A DNA stretch of 64,000 nt from Schlesneria sp. DSM 10557 (GCF_041860085.1 NZ_CP124747.1:6223001-6287000), one strand, 5' to 3'. Positions 32,393 through 42,764 are shown, numbered from the stretch's first letter. Notes: generated from the sequence alone by a model not told the origin. Numbers and translations: made by a program.

Positions 32393-34009
32393 GTGGCTAA
32401 GCAACTTTTGTTTGAAGATCGGGCCCGCATCAAGCTGCTTCACGGCGTGGAAACGCTGGCGAAGGCGGTCGCAGTGACGATGGGTCCGACCGGCCGGAAT
32501 GTCATCATTGACAAGTCATTCGGTAACCCCGTTGTGACCAAAGACGGTGTGACGGTATCGAAGGAAGTCGAACTCGACGACCCGTACGAGAATATGGGTG
32601 CCAAACTCGTTAACGAAGTTGCCTCCAAGACCAGCGACGTGGCTGGTGACGGGACGACGACGGCGACGGTTCTCGCTCGCGCCATTTACAGCGAAGGGCT
32701 TCGCGGACTGACCCTCGGTGCCAATCCGACCGTCGTTCGTAAGGGAATCGAAAAGGCTGTGAACGCAGCGATCGAGTTCATCGAAAAGATGGCGAAGCCG
32801 GTCGAAAAGAAGGAAGAAATCGCCCAGGTTGGCGCGATCTCTGCCAACAACGACCGCGTGGTGGGTGACCTGATCGCCGACGCGATGGAGAAAGTCGGTC
32901 GAGACGGCGTGATCACTGTGGAAGAAGGAAAAGGGAACACGACCACTCTCGAACTGGCCGAAGGTCTGCAGTTCGATAAGGGCTATGTCTCTCCCTACTT
33001 CGTCAATCACCCTGAATCGATGCAGTGCATTCTCGAAGATTGCTACATCCTGCTCTTCGAAAAGAAGATCTCGAATCTGCGAGAGTTTGTGCCTCTGCTC
33101 GAAAAGGTTGCCCAGCGCAGCAAGCCGCTGCTGGTCGTCGCCGAAGACGTCGACAGCGAAGCTTTGACTGCTCTGGTGGTCAACAAGCTGCGTGGCGTGC
33201 TGAATATCTGTGCCGTTAAGGCTCCAGGATTCGGTGATCGCCGCAAAGCCATGATGGGCGATATGGCAGTCCAGACCGGTGGAACGTTGATTTCGGAAGA
33301 TCTCGGCATCAAGCTGGAATCTGTCGAGATTGCTCACCTCGGCCGGGCCAAGAAAGTTGAAGTCACCAAGGACACCTGCACGATCATCGACGGAGCGGGC
33401 GACAAAGAGCAAATCAAGGCTCGCGTCGATCAGATTCGTCGCCAGATCGAAGCCACGGAAAGCGAATACGATCGCGAGAAGTTCCAGGAACGACTTGCGA
33501 AGATGACGGGTGGAGTTGCCATCATTTCCGTCGGTGCTGCCACCGAAGCGGAAATGAAGCAGACCAAGGCACGAATGGAAGACGCACTGCACGCAACCCG
33601 TGCTGCCGTCGAAGAAGGCATTCTGCCAGGGGGCGGTGTTGCACTGCTTCGTTCCATCCAGGCCATCAGCGAATTGAAGGTCAAGGGGGACGAAAAGATC
33701 GGCGTCCAGATCGTCATCAAGGCCCTGGAAGGTCCGATCCGGCAGATCGTGGGCAACAGTGGACTCGACGGCAGCGTTGTCGCTGACGAAGTTCGCAGCA
33801 TGCCAACCAACACGGGCTACGATGCCAACGCCGGAAAGTACGTCGACATGTTCAAGGCGGGGGTCATCGATCCTGCCAAGGTCGTCAAGAGTGCTTTGCG
33901 TAACGCGGCTTCGATTGCCGGCCTGATGCTGACCACCCAGGTGCTTGTCACGCGAAGTGACGACACCGACGGGAAGGCCAAGAGCAAGGTTGAAGGAGCG
34001 ATTCGATAG
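32393..34009 (+). CDS. groEL: GroEL chaperonin 2, without Gly-Met tail
   Basis: A 538-residue second chaperonin starting at GTG 32393. The ATP motif [14 protein letters not shown] and the [17 protein letters not shown] motif are intact. It differs clearly from GroEL1 across the apical domain. It ends in a charged sequence ([18 protein letters not shown]) instead of GGM repeats. In other bacteria with duplicated groEL, the tail-less copy is often specialised for certain substrates. That is an inference here. It follows groES by 127 bases and precedes dnaJ by about 130. Confidence 0.96.
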   Translation: MAKQLLFEDRARIKLLHGVETLAKAVAVTMGPTGRNVIIDKSFGNPVVTKDGVTVSKEVELDDPYENMGAKLVNEVASKTSDVAGDGTTTATVLARAIYSEGLRGLTLGANPTVVRKGIEKAVNAAIEFIEKMAKPVEKKEEIAQVGAISANNDRVVGDLIADAMEKVGRDGVITVEEGKGNTTTLELAEGLQFDKGYVSPYFVNHPESMQCILEDCYILLFEKKISNLREFVPLLEKVAQRSKPLLVVAEDVDSEALTALVVNKLRGVLNICAVKAPGFGDRRKAMMGDMAVQTGGTLISEDLGIKLESVEIAHLGRAKKVEVTKDTCTIIDGAGDKEQIKARVDQIRRQIEATESEYDREKFQERLAKMTGGVAIISVGAATEAEMKQTKARMEDALHATRAAVEEGILPGGGVALLRSIQAISELKVKGDEKIGVQIVIKALEGPIRQIVGNSGLDGSVVADEVRSMPTNTGYDANAGKYVDMFKAGVIDPAKVVKSALRNAASIAGLMLTTQVLVTRSDDTDGKAKSKVEGAIR

Positions 34010-34140
34010 CCTTGGGGTTGTCGAATCACTGTGAACCATGACAATGATCGAGCCGCTGGAGCTATCTCCGGCGGTTCGTTGTGTATCTGGACAAAGACGA
34101 GTGCCGTTGTTGTCGAGCGCAGTTTGGGAGTGTAGCCGTG

Positions 34141-35277
34141 ATGGCGACGAAGCGCGATTACTATGAAGTTTTAGGTATAGCCAAATCGGCCAGCGTTGAA
34201 GAAATCAAACGAGCCTACCGGAAACTCGCTGCGAAGCACCATCCGGACCGCAATCCTGGCGACGCAACGGCCGTCCTGACATTCAAGGAAGCGGCAGAGG
34301 CATTCGATGTTCTCAGCGACCCTGACAAGAAGGCGCGATACGACCGCTATGGGCACGCAGGTGTTGATGCGGGTGCTGGTGGCTTCCAGGACGTAGGGGA
34401 CATTTTTGACGCCTTCGGGGATATGTTCAGTGATCTTTTCGGGGCGGGTGGCGGCGGACGTCGTGGTTCTGCAGGCCCGCGCGGTCGGAAAGGTGAGAGC
34501 CTTCAGACATCCTTGACGATCGAACTGCTGGATGCGGCCGTTGGATGCACTCGGGAAATTGAGATTGAAAAGCATGTGTCTTGCGTCACCTGCAACGGTT
34601 CGGGGGCCAAGCCCGGTACCCAGCCGCAGAAATGCGACTACTGCGACGGACGTGGGCAGGTGATCCAGTCGCAGGGCTTCTTCCGAGTCCAGACGACGTG
34701 TCCCTCGTGCCGTGGTCGTGGGACGACCATCCGAGAAAAATGCACCGAATGCCATGGGCAGCGAGTCGTTGGACGTTCCAGCATGCTGGAAGTCAAGGTC
34801 CCCGCCGGGATCGACAACGGCATGCAGCTGTGTCTCCGAGGCGAAGGCGAAGCGGGAGAAAACGGAGGGCCCGCTGGCGACCTGTACATTGATATTCGTG
34901 TGAAAACCCATCCGCTGTTCAAGCGTGACGGACGCAATCTGATGTGTGAAGTGCCGATCACCTTTGCACAGGCGGCACTTGGTACTTCACTTGATATTCC
35001 GATTCTGACAGGGAAACATCATATCACCGTCCCTGCAGGGACCCAGCCAGGTGAAGTGTTTCGTCTGAAGAATCAGGGGATGCCCGATCCCCATGGGGGG
35101 ATGCGGGGCGATTTGCTCGTAGAATTTCACGTGGAAGTTCCGAAAAAGCTTACTAAGAAACAGGAAGAACTGCTGCGGCAGCTTTCCGAACTCGACGATA
35201 AGCAGGTCTCTGCAAAGCGGAAAACCTTCTTCGATTCCGTGAAAGCGTTCTTCACCGTAAACGAGGATACTGAATAA
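34141..35277 (+). CDS. dnaJ: DnaJ co-chaperone
   Basis: A 378-residue type I DnaJ. I use ATG 34141; a GTG three bases earlier fits GGGAG equally well. The J-domain is at 1-70 (RDYYEVLGI, KHHPDRNPG with the HPD motif). A Gly/Phe-rich linker follows (GAGGFQDVGDIFDAFGDMF). The zinc-binding domain has four CxxCxGxG-type repeats, from CVTCNGSG to CTECHGQR. The C-terminal substrate-binding domains follow. It stimulates the DnaK ATPase, but no dnaK is in this window. Its stop overlaps the grpE start (TAATG). Confidence 0.97.
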   Translation: MATKRDYYEVLGIAKSASVEEIKRAYRKLAAKHHPDRNPGDATAVLTFKEAAEAFDVLSDPDKKARYDRYGHAGVDAGAGGFQDVGDIFDAFGDMFSDLFGAGGGGRRGSAGPRGRKGESLQTSLTIELLDAAVGCTREIEIEKHVSCVTCNGSGAKPGTQPQKCDYCDGRGQVIQSQGFFRVQTTCPSCRGRGTTIREKCTECHGQRVVGRSSMLEVKVPAGIDNGMQLCLRGEGEAGENGGPAGDLYIDIRVKTHPLFKRDGRNLMCEVPITFAQAALGTSLDIPILTGKHHITVPAGTQPGEVFRLKNQGMPDPHGGMRGDLLVEFHVEVPKKLTKKQEELLRQLSELDDKQVSAKRKTFFDSVKAFFTVNEDTE

Positions 35278-35804
35278 TGGCGGATGAGAAGCCTGAACTC
35301 GATCCAGTACAAACTCCTCCCGAAAGTGGTGCACCAACAGTGGCAGAACAACTTCAAGCAGCACTTGCGGAACGAGATCAATACAAAGAGAAGTGGACCC
35401 GCACTTTGGCGGATCTCGAAAACTTTCGTAAGCGGATCTATCGCGAGATGGACGACGAACGAAAGTATCAGTCGCTGCCATTGCTGAAGTCACTGTTGCC
35501 GGTATTCGATGGTCTGGACCGTGCGGTCTTTGCGGCCTCGCAGTCGAAGAACTTTGACGATCTGCTCAACGGTCTCCTCATGACCATCAAGCAGATTGAT
35601 GGTGCACTGGCGGGGCACGGAGCCAAAGCGATCGTGGCCGAAGGGCAGCCCTTCGATCCAAACCTGCATGAAGCGGTCAGCCAGGTCCCCTCCAAAGAGT
35701 ATCCCCCACTGACCGTGATCAACGACGTCGAACGGGGCTATACCTTGCATGACCGGGTTGTTCGCCCCAGCAAGGTCATCGTCAGCACGGCTGCGGCTGA
35801 GTGA
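35277..35804 (+). CDS. grpE: GrpE nucleotide exchange factor
   Basis: A 175-residue GrpE. A long N-terminal helix (about 20-85, with RDQYKEKWTRTLADLENFRK) forms the dimer coiled coil. The compact C-terminal beta domain carries GQPFDPNLHEAVSQ and GYTLHDRVVRPSKVIVS. GrpE releases ADP from DnaK. The gene overlaps dnaJ by one base and is the last of the chaperone series. A stem-loop 43 bases downstream probably ends the transcript. Confidence 0.96.
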   Translation: MADEKPELDPVQTPPESGAPTVAEQLQAALAERDQYKEKWTRTLADLENFRKRIYREMDDERKYQSLPLLKSLLPVFDGLDRAVFAASQSKNFDDLLNGLLMTIKQIDGALAGHGAKAIVAEGQPFDPNLHEAVSQVPSKEYPPLTVINDVERGYTLHDRVVRPSKVIVSTAAAE

Positions 35805-36447
35805 TTCGCAGAGAGGATTCGTTTCCGTCGAGGCACGAAATGAAGAGCGACCGGTGAGCAGTGCTGCTTGCCGGTCGCTTGCATTTGTCGAACCCCGTCA
35901 TCGATCATCGGAGACGAAGTCCCGCCGATCGTCGGTTCGGAATCGTCATCAGGTCGGTAGCCAAATGCATTCCTATGGCTGTCGTACAGCGTTGTTTTCG
36001 TACCGTCGGCATGACTTGCGATGGTGATTCGCTGCTGCGGAACGAGCGACATCAGTGCTTGCGATGTTGCCCCCGGACCCCATCACTCTCCCTGCCGTCA
36101 AGTCTTCCAATTCTCGGGCGACGACCTTGATGAGAGACGCACATCAATCATGGTCTGCCAGGGAAGTCGCCTTCGTATTCCAGCAGAACTCGGAAGGATC
36201 GCTTCATACTCCTGGAAAGTGCTTGCCTGAAACAGGGAGCGAATCTGAGCCAACCCGGGTGCGTCTCATGCCCCCGTAGTGGCATCGTTTTCAGACCGAC
36301 GCCGCTCGTCGATTGTCGTCCTGAACGACGCGAATGATCGTTGAATTTGACCAATCTGCACGCGCGGCATGTTGATCAGGTCGCCGCGATGGCACTGCAA
36401 CGGGGGCGGGCTGTAAGCCTCGGCCCCGCATCTTCGCAGTCGGTGAA
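35805..36447. other. Spacer after grpE
   Basis: About 640 bases between grpE and the convergent LRR-like gene. Apart from the stem-loop at 35847-35878 I see no gene or repeat. Confidence 0.5.
35847..35884 (+). terminator. Probable terminator after grpE
   Basis: A 15-base stem with two G-U pairs (35847-35861 with 35864-35878), followed by a short T-rich stretch (ttgcattt). The T tract is weak, so the call is moderate. Confidence 0.55.
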
Positions 36448-37170
36448 CTAGAGAGGTTCCCAACTGATCCTGCACCAGGGCATCTGTTGCTGAAGTCGCT
36501 CAATCCCGGCTGAGGTTGTGGGCGTTCGTCGCAGAATCAAAGTCTTCAGGCGCTTTAGCCGAGTGAAGCCCGACAGTCCCTCGTCGTTGATTCTGGTGCG
36601 GGTTGCGTCAAAGTACGTCAGCGAATCAGGCAGGTCCTGAATTGCGGGGTTTGAGAACTGGGTTCTTGCAACGCACAGCCACTGTAACGTCTGATTTCGA
36701 AGGAACGGAAGGCGGGTCCGTGGGAGGGGCTCACTCGGGATATAGAGGGCGCGGGGGCGAACGCCCGTCAGCAGGTCTTCGACTTGATGAATCGAGATCC
36801 TGGTCTCATACGATGAGATCGAGTCCAGAGAACCGATCTGCTTGACGATCTGAATTGCCTTTACAAGTTTATCGGGATCGGGCGAACGAAAAGTGACATC
36901 GCGAATTCGCCGGGAGTTCCATCGCGTCCAACCTCGTTTCAAACGGGCGGGAAGGGACGTCCCTGCAGTCGAAACGTCTCGCTGGAATTCGGCGCTGCAC
37001 CCCAGTTCCCGAAGTTTGTCGGCCAGAAATTGATGCTGGATGTCCAGGTAATACTGCCAGCCAACGAAGCTGGCCAGCAATACGAGGGCACCAGCGAGAG
37101 CGACTCGAGAACGAAAGTGGAACTGCGACAGGGGCCGATTCCAGAGGGCAGAGATCTGCATCGGAAACAT
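36448..37170 (-). CDS. Membrane-anchored LRR-like protein
   Basis: About 240 residues. ATG 37170 lies two bases after AGGAGG, and ATG 37161 eleven bases after it; either could be used, and a GTG at 37191 is less likely. One membrane helix lies near 22-42 (VALAGALVLLASFVGWQYYL). The second half has leucine-rich-repeat features: LQWLCVARTQFSNPAIQDLP, LTYFDATRTRINDEGLSGF and RLKRLKTLILRRTPTTSAGI. These match the planctomycete type of short LRR protein. It lies downstream of the myo-inositol-phosphate synthase gene by about 55 bases and may share its transcript. The function is unknown. Confidence 0.75.
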   Translation of the reverse strand: MFPMQISALWNRPLSQFHFRSRVALAGALVLLASFVGWQYYLDIQHQFLADKLRELGCSAEFQRDVSTAGTSLPARLKRGWTRWNSRRIRDVTFRSPDPDKLVKAIQIVKQIGSLDSISSYETRISIHQVEDLLTGVRPRALYIPSEPLPRTRLPFLRNQTLQWLCVARTQFSNPAIQDLPDSLTYFDATRTRINDEGLSGFTRLKRLKTLILRRTPTTSAGIERLQQQMPWCRISWEPL

Positions 37171-37224
37171 AGCCTCCTGTCGCGAGTTCACATCAAGTCG
37201 CCAGTCAGCGGTGATGAACTTGCG

Positions 37225-38448
37225 CTAGTCTTCGAGATTCTCGTCGGTCACTCGTTCGACCCACCGCATCAGTTCCTGGAACTGATAGGCGAATGCCGGT
37301 TCATCGGTTCCCATGGGGCTCTTGAAAAAGGAGGCCAGGTGGGGGATGACGCCACTGCTTCCCCGGCGGGCTTCGCGTTCGGTCAGTCGAATCAGGTCAA
37401 TCACCAGAGGTGCTGCCAGTAAGGAGTCACAGCCCTGCCAGGTGAATTGCAGTACCATGGGCGTGCCGAGGAAGCCCTGGAAGTGAATGTGATCCCACGC
37501 TGTTTTCCAATCTCCCATCGATTCGATGTATTCGATGGAAACCAGCGTTTGTGGTTTATAGCCAAGGATCTCTGTGAGCAGGTGATCCTTGGATTTCACC
37601 TTGTTGGCCTTGTTGATGGGGTCATCCAGGACTTTGCCGTCCAGATTTCCAAAGATGTTATGGCCCACCCAGCTCATCACTTTCAGATTGCGAGCGGCGA
37701 ACATGGGTGCCAGGACGGCTTTCATCAGGGTCTCGCCCGTCTTCCCGTCACGGCCAACGTGCAGGACCTGCTGCTGGTGTGCGTATTCGTCGAGACCTGG
37801 CAGATCAGAGCCGATTGAGGGGGTGAAGTTCACATAGTGAGCGCCACACTTCATTGCCGCGATGGCGTAAAGTGTACTGGCCGGCAGCGGGCAGTCTCCT
37901 TTGGCTGCAAGGGATCTCTGGACGTCAGCCCACATCCACGACTTCACTTCTTCTTTAGGGGGCGGTTCTGTCGAGGAGACATTCACCACGACGACGCGAT
38001 CGAGCTTGTTGCTGGCTTTGAATGTTTCAATGTCTTTTGCAAGGCGTGTCACAGCTTGGCTGGCAGTTTCTTTTTTCGTCTTGAGAGTGGCCGCACCGGC
38101 CAGGGATTCAATGCGGGAGCCCACGTTGAACAGCGTACCGGGACGAACGTTGGCGTCGAACTTTGCCAGTTGCGAAGCGATTCCCGCGAGTGTTTTCTCG
38201 TTGAAAACGTGAGATTTCTCGATCAGGTTCTGGGCTTCGGCCGAGTAGGAGGTGTCGCGAATTTCGTGGCCACCAATGACGATTTCATCCCAGTTGACCA
38301 GGTCAAGACCCGCGAACGGAGGAAGCGAGGTGACTAATCCTGTGGTGTCTGTCAGACCTTTTCGCAATGCTGCCAATCCGACAACAACGGTCGTGGCAAC
38401 TCCCCCCCAGGCGCCGATCAACCAAACTCCGACTTTCCGCTTCGCCAT
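37225..38448 (-). CDS. Myo-inositol-1-phosphate synthase
   Basis: A 407-residue NAD-dependent enzyme that turns glucose 6-phosphate into inositol 1-phosphate, the first step to inositol lipids and compatible solutes. Family marks are the N-terminal Rossmann start KVGVWLIGAWGGVATTVVVG, YVNFTPSIGSDLPGL, GRDGKTGETLMKAVLAPMF, WVGHNIFGNLDGKVLDDP and LVSIEYIESMGDWK. The shorter length resembles bacterial and archaeal forms rather than eukaryotic INO1 (over 500). No other inositol gene is adjacent. Divergent from the ExbB-like gene. Confidence 0.93.
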   Translation of the reverse strand: MAKRKVGVWLIGAWGGVATTVVVGLAALRKGLTDTTGLVTSLPPFAGLDLVNWDEIVIGGHEIRDTSYSAEAQNLIEKSHVFNEKTLAGIASQLAKFDANVRPGTLFNVGSRIESLAGAATLKTKKETASQAVTRLAKDIETFKASNKLDRVVVVNVSSTEPPPKEEVKSWMWADVQRSLAAKGDCPLPASTLYAIAAMKCGAHYVNFTPSIGSDLPGLDEYAHQQQVLHVGRDGKTGETLMKAVLAPMFAARNLKVMSWVGHNIFGNLDGKVLDDPINKANKVKSKDHLLTEILGYKPQTLVSIEYIESMGDWKTAWDHIHFQGFLGTPMVLQFTWQGCDSLLAAPLVIDLIRLTEREARRGSSGVIPHLASFFKSPMGTDEPAFAYQFQELMRWVERVTDENLED

Positions 38449-38915
38449 GCCCTGAGCCTTCCTCTACGCAGTTTTGACCTGAACTTCGAATCCCTGACCC
38501 GAACTTTCAATCCGTCACTTTATCAGAGGGATTCGGGCATCGCGAGGCACACAAGCGTCTACCCCGATTACGGCGGAATAGTCCTGCTAATCAGTCGAGT
38601 TGAGGGCATCGCACTTTACCAAAGCGGCAAAGTCGATGTCTGGCATCATTGGTTGTCCGGTCCTCGGGCGTCGAAATGAATCGGGTAAGAATGCTCGAAG
38701 AAGTCCGATTTCGAACAGTCTCGCGCTTTTTGAGTTTGCTGATCGGCCCCATTTCCGACGGGTGAGCGCGAGTCGAAGAATACAGGCGAATCTCCGCAAG
38801 GAGTCCCATTGAGAATGGAATGATCCTGTGGCAATCTCTTCCCGGATGCATTCGGCATTTGGTTTTTCCGTCAAGTCAGTAGAATGCGTTCCATTCACGG
38901 CCTGATAAGGATGTT
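38449..38915. promoter_or_regulatory. Divergent spacer between inositol-phosphate synthase and ExbB-like genes
   Basis: About 470 bases with no credible gene. It should hold both promoters, but I cannot mark the boxes. Confidence 0.4.
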
Positions 38916-39833
38916 GTGACGATGACCCATCCCAATCCCAATCCCAGACGAGACGGACCGATGTTCCCCTCCCCCATTGCGCGCAGATCTCATCGTCCGG
39001 CCGGTAGACGCGGATTCACGCTTTGCCTGATGCTCGTCATTGTTTTGGGGGGGATCTGGAAACTTGCCTCCGCTCAGGACTCCGCCGAAGAGCCCGAGGA
39101 AAAGGGAACGACAGCAGCTGTCTGGTCGAATGAAGGCAAAATCCCCACCGAACCCTACGAAGTCTGGCTTGCGCTGGGGGCATTTCGCTTTCCCCTGGCC
39201 CTCACTTCGATCATCGTATTATGGTTTACGATCGAACGGATGGTCGTACTTCGCCACGGTCGGGTTATTCCCAATCCCTTTGTGAAGCGATTCTTCGAGC
39301 ACCTGAAATCAGGCAATCTCGAACCGAGAATGGCGATCAAGCTTTGCGAGGACAACGGCAGTCCGATCGCGCTGGTTCTTGCCAACGGTTTGCGGAAATG
39401 GGGCAAAAGTAGTGTCGAAGTAGAGCAGGCCATCATCGATGGCGGGGAACGGCAGGTCAGTCAATTGCGAAAGCATATTCGCATTCTAAATGGTGCTGCC
39501 ACAATCGCTCCGCTTCTGGGACTTCTGGGGACTGTGGTGGGGATGATCGACTCGTTTAACCGCATCTCGCAAAGCGCGGCGATGGGTAAATCGGAAGCGC
39601 TGGCAAGCGGAATTGGATTGTCGTTGCTGACCACCGCGGCAGGACTCGGAATCGCCATTCCGTCGCTGATTATGTACATGTATTTCACCGGACGGGTGGA
39701 TTCGCTGGTGATCGAGATGGACGGGCTGGCTCAGGATCTCGTCGATATCATTTCTGCAGAAGGGCTTTCGGAACAGGCTCGTGCGGCGGCGAAAGCGAAT
39801 TCTGCCAAAGCAGAATCGCGCCGCGCTGTTTGA
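38916..39833 (+). CDS. MotA/TolQ/ExbB proton channel family protein
   Basis: A 305-residue protein. GTG 38916 and ATG 38922 are both possible, with AAGGA just upstream. An Arg-rich N-terminus and a signal-like helix (about 34-52) are followed by helices at about 87-107, 190-215 and 233-258. The ExbB family core is [26 protein letters not shown] and [20 protein letters not shown]. Such proteins pair with ExbD/TolR and use the proton gradient to power outer-membrane transport or envelope processes. No exbD-type gene follows: the next gene is convergent. Confidence 0.92.
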   Translation: MTMTHPNPNPRRDGPMFPSPIARRSHRPAGRRGFTLCLMLVIVLGGIWKLASAQDSAEEPEEKGTTAAVWSNEGKIPTEPYEVWLALGAFRFPLALTSIIVLWFTIERMVVLRHGRVIPNPFVKRFFEHLKSGNLEPRMAIKLCEDNGSPIALVLANGLRKWGKSSVEVEQAIIDGGERQVSQLRKHIRILNGAATIAPLLGLLGTVVGMIDSFNRISQSAAMGKSEALASGIGLSLLTTAAGLGIAIPSLIMYMYFTGRVDSLVIEMDGLAQDLVDIISAEGLSEQARAAAKANSAKAESRRAV

Positions 39834-39949
39834 CCGTGTGACATCGTCTTGAGGGCTTTAAAAGCGATTTGGCGTATTCGTTTATGGGAGGGCTGCCATT
39901 TCGGGCGGCCTCGCTGGCGGTCGACTGGCTCCTTGATTCGTGCATGGCC

Positions 39950-40513
39950 TCATTCATAGAGTCGTGCGATTGCCATTACGAACAGAATGACGATCCAGAC
40001 AATACCGAGAGCGTGCCAGAACCAGGCTGCAATCGTGACCCCCCAGTAGTACTCGTGGTCATACCGGTCGGCGTTAGCCTGCACGGTGATGTAGCAGAGG
40101 AACAGGAACGCAATCAGAAAGTGCATCGCATGCAATGCAGCGATGACAGCGACAAAAGAAGCCATGGCACTCGACGCTACATCCCTGGTTCGGCTCTGAA
40201 TCAGATAGTTTAAGGCGTATCCCTGGACCGATACGAACAACGCTCCTGTCGCGAGAGCCCACGAAAGGGAACGACGAAACCGAATCTGACGTTCGCGCCG
40301 CACGGCCTCGATTGCACGGAGCAGAAATCCGCTTCCCATCATCAACAGCCACGTGCTCAGGATGAACGCCGACGAAAATCGGCTCGCACTTCCCGGCCGC
40401 TGTGGCGGAAACGCCTGGCAGAGCGCTAGTGAAACGACTGCGGCAACAGCCAGTATTGACGTGGCCAACAGAAAAAAACGCAGGGCAGAGACACTTTTGA
40501 GTTCCGCAGCCAC
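39950..40513 (-). CDS. Heme-copper oxidase subunit III-like protein
   Basis: A 187-residue membrane protein with five predicted helices, starting at GTG 40513. The layout and ends match cytochrome c oxidase subunit III: SAFILSTWLLMMGSGFLLRA, ALHAMHFLIAFLFLCYI, and the last helix YYWGVTIAAWFWHALGIVWIVILFVM. The family His pairs in these helices are partly present. No subunits I or II are adjacent. It may be part of a dispersed oxidase or a paralog with another role. It lies downstream of dtxR on the same strand, but over 600 bases away. Confidence 0.8.
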   Translation of the reverse strand: MAAELKSVSALRFFLLATSILAVAAVVSLALCQAFPPQRPGSASRFSSAFILSTWLLMMGSGFLLRAIEAVRRERQIRFRRSLSWALATGALFVSVQGYALNYLIQSRTRDVASSAMASFVAVIAALHAMHFLIAFLFLCYITVQANADRYDHEYYWGVTIAAWFWHALGIVWIVILFVMAIARLYE

Positions 40514-41121
40514 TTGCTACCCCGACCGCAATTTGGAGTCATCGTAGAAAAGACGAGCGACAGTTCGGTGTCCTCTCCGTCGTAAACGATCGTAAAACAG
40601 TTCAGTTGCGGTGGATTGGCCGGGATTTCCAGTGACGTGAATTATTCCACTCTCGCCGGGGGCCTGACAGACTTGCGTCCCATCCCAAGGGTGTCACGTT
40701 CATGGACTGGTTGAGGGAATCCTCCTGATAACGAATCGATCCTCTAACGAATCGGTCACTCATCGCTCACACAGCGGCCGTGGCAAAACGCAGGAATCGT
40801 CGTGAAGTGGTGTTATCTGCGGGTTACAACTGGCTCGGTGGTATCACGCCGAGCCACCAACCATCAAACTTGCGTTTTGCGACAGTTCTATTTTCGCTGC
40901 AGAGATTCACAAGTTCAAACGAAATCACGAACTTTGAAGGTGAATCACGGCTTCCTGGTACGAACTTCCTGAGTCAGCGAATGCATTCCGGTGGGGAGTG
41001 GGTTGGGTCGTGGATCTCGGGTAGAAAGTCCGGCTGTGAGATGAACCGGAGGGTAGGAGGAACCTTCGCGGGGCTCCGGATGCTCTTGGCAGTTGTTCGA
41101 TGGCAGGATCTCAGGCTGGAA
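40514..41121. other. Spacer between the DtxR and COX3-like genes
   Basis: About 600 bases. It contains an 8-base stem, tggctcgg/ccgagcca (40831-40838, 40849-40856). A plus-strand frame from 40780 runs into dtxR antisense and is not convincing. Confidence 0.5.
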
Positions 41122-41796
41122 CTACTGATCCCCGACCCGTTCGACCAGGACGTGACGGGCGGCCGGGTGGCCCAGGGTCACTTCGCGACCATCGATCACA
41201 GTGGTCACGATCCCGGCTTCGGGGCTGTTGAAGATCACGCGACATTCCTTGAGCAGGGAGAATCCCGAATCCCCCAGGAACCGCAAGAAGTCACTTCCCT
41301 GCTCTGTTACGCGGACGATGCGAATCGTGGCGCCGGACTCGATTGTGTCCAGCGGAATTGCCAGTTCAGAGTTGCCGCGCATGGCCCCATCGGCGGATGG
41401 GATCGGGTCCCCGTGGGGGTCGGCAACTGGATGTCCCAGGAATTCGTCAATCCGGTCAACTAACCGGTCACTGACGGCATGCTCCATGTTTTCAGCTTCG
41501 GCGTGAACCTCGTCCCAGTTGAGATCCAGCGTTTTCACAAGAAACAGTTCAATCAAGCGGTGTCGCCGGAGAATCCGCAGGGCGATCTGGCGCCCGGTTT
41601 CCGTCAGCCGAACCCCTTCGTAGGGACGGTAATCGGCATGTCCCGTTTCTGACAGGGTTTTCAGCATGGCCGTGACCGTACCCGGCGCGACGGACATGGC
41701 AGTGGCGAGTTGACCTGTCGTCACCCAGTCGGAACCTGTTTTCAGGCCCGTCAGCAGGGTGGTTTTCAAATAGTTTTCGACCGTAAGTGTTGTCAT
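41122..41796 (-). CDS. DtxR/MntR-family metal-dependent regulator
   Basis: A 224-residue metalloregulator. I use ATG 41796, which aligns with the family N-terminus; the longer frame adds unrelated sequence. Residues 1-70 hold the winged HTH (TTGQLATAMSVAPGTVTAML). The dimerisation and metal part (about 75-135) has His79, Glu83, His98, Glu102, Glu105 and His106. The C-terminal part has an SH3/FeoA-like fold. The site near the N-terminus has Asn8, where DtxR has Met and MntR Asp, so metal choice may differ. It probably represses metal uptake or activates efflux genes, none of which is adjacent. Confidence 0.92.
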   Translation of the reverse strand: MTTLTVENYLKTTLLTGLKTGSDWVTTGQLATAMSVAPGTVTAMLKTLSETGHADYRPYEGVRLTETGRQIALRILRRHRLIELFLVKTLDLNWDEVHAEAENMEHAVSDRLVDRIDEFLGHPVADPHGDPIPSADGAMRGNSELAIPLDTIESGATIRIVRVTEQGSDFLRFLGDSGFSLLKECRVIFNSPEAGIVTTVIDGREVTLGHPAARHVLVERVGDQ

Positions 41797-42042
41797 GGAC
41801 CGATTCTCGACGGAAATTAAGAGCCCTTCGTCATAGCTCAGTTTGCGATAAAACCGAACATTTTGAAAGTGGCTGGACAAATGAGAATGAAAGCCTTGCG
41901 AGCATTGACGCCAATACTTACACTTCCAAGTCCCGTTGCGGTCGGGGCGAATTCCGCAATTCCGGTTCTGTTTTGAAAAAAAGATGCCCATCGATGTCGC
42001 GCGAACATCGGGCCGTCATCACTTTGCAGGGTAGGTTGGATC

Positions 42043-42321
42043 ATGAAAGAGGGCATTCATCCCGAGTATCGAGACGTGGTCTTTCAGGATACGTCGACGG
42101 GAGTTCAGGTTGTCATTGGGTCTACGATCAAGACTCAGAAGACGGTTGAGTTCGAAGGCCGAACCCTTCCCATGGTGACGGTGGACATCAGCTCTGCTTC
42201 GCACCCCTTCTTCACCGGCAAGCAGAAGTTCATCGACGCCGCTGGCCGCGTGGAAAAATTCCAGCGCAAATACAACTGGGGCAAGAAGGACGAAGGCGCT
42301 GCCGAAGCTCCAAAAGAGTAG
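42043..42321 (+). CDS. rpmE2: 50S ribosomal protein L31 type B
   Basis: A 92-residue L31. It starts [18 protein letters not shown] and contains [27 protein letters not shown], the type B signature. There is no CxxC zinc site, so it is a zinc-free form. In other bacteria the zinc-free paralog is used under zinc limitation, whereas here it may be the only copy. The extended tail ([13 protein letters not shown]) is charged. It lies 440 bases upstream of prfA in a translation-related group. Confidence 0.95.
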   Translation: MKEGIHPEYRDVVFQDTSTGVQVVIGSTIKTQKTVEFEGRTLPMVTVDISSASHPFFTGKQKFIDAAGRVEKFQRKYNWGKKDEGAAEAPKE

Positions 42322-42764
42322 TTTGCTGCTGTCGGATCGGTCGACTCATCTCGTACAAGGGGTGGGTCGTACCGTAGGCTTTTCAGTTTCGCCGTCAATC
42401 TGATCCATTTTCTCGAGCGGCACGTCCCTCTTCCGGATGAAGTCGTGCTGCCGGTTGAGATTCATTTTCGAGACGATCTGGATTGCGCCGATCGTTCAGG
42501 GCTGATCGCCGTACTCCTCGGCTGCACCTGTTTCAGAGGAATGGTGATCGCCGCTCGGTAGAATTTTTGGCGTCGACGTGGTCTGCGTTCCCTCGCAAAG
42601 TTGGTCGCTCGCCGCCTCAGGCCCTCACTTGAGGGCAATTGCTGCATTGCAATCCAGAATGAGTTTGGCAGCCGCAGGTTGCCCGTTTTTCTGCGGTCGT
42701 TCTGATCGGCTGCAAGAGACTGTGCTGCATTCCCTTTTGTTCCGTCATTAGTCGTACGGTCACC
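42322..42764. other. Spacer between rpmE2 and prfA
   Basis: About 440 bases without a gene I can support. No clear hairpin or repeat was noted. A promoter for prfA-prmC is likely here. Confidence 0.45.

Noticed and set aside
32516..34039. A 507-codon minus-strand frame across groEL2
   Set aside because: It lies antisense to a clearly recognised GroEL gene and has no similarity to any family; strong codon bias on the coding strand leaves long open antisense frames.
41021..41070. Stretch with gaaagtccggct that recalls the RNase P RNA core
   Set aside because: The rest of the RNase P RNA pattern is missing and part of the similarity is only a few bases.
40780..41463. A 227-codon plus-strand frame before and across dtxR
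   Set aside because: About half of it is antisense to the conserved DtxR protein, and the first half has no family features or clear ribosome binding site.
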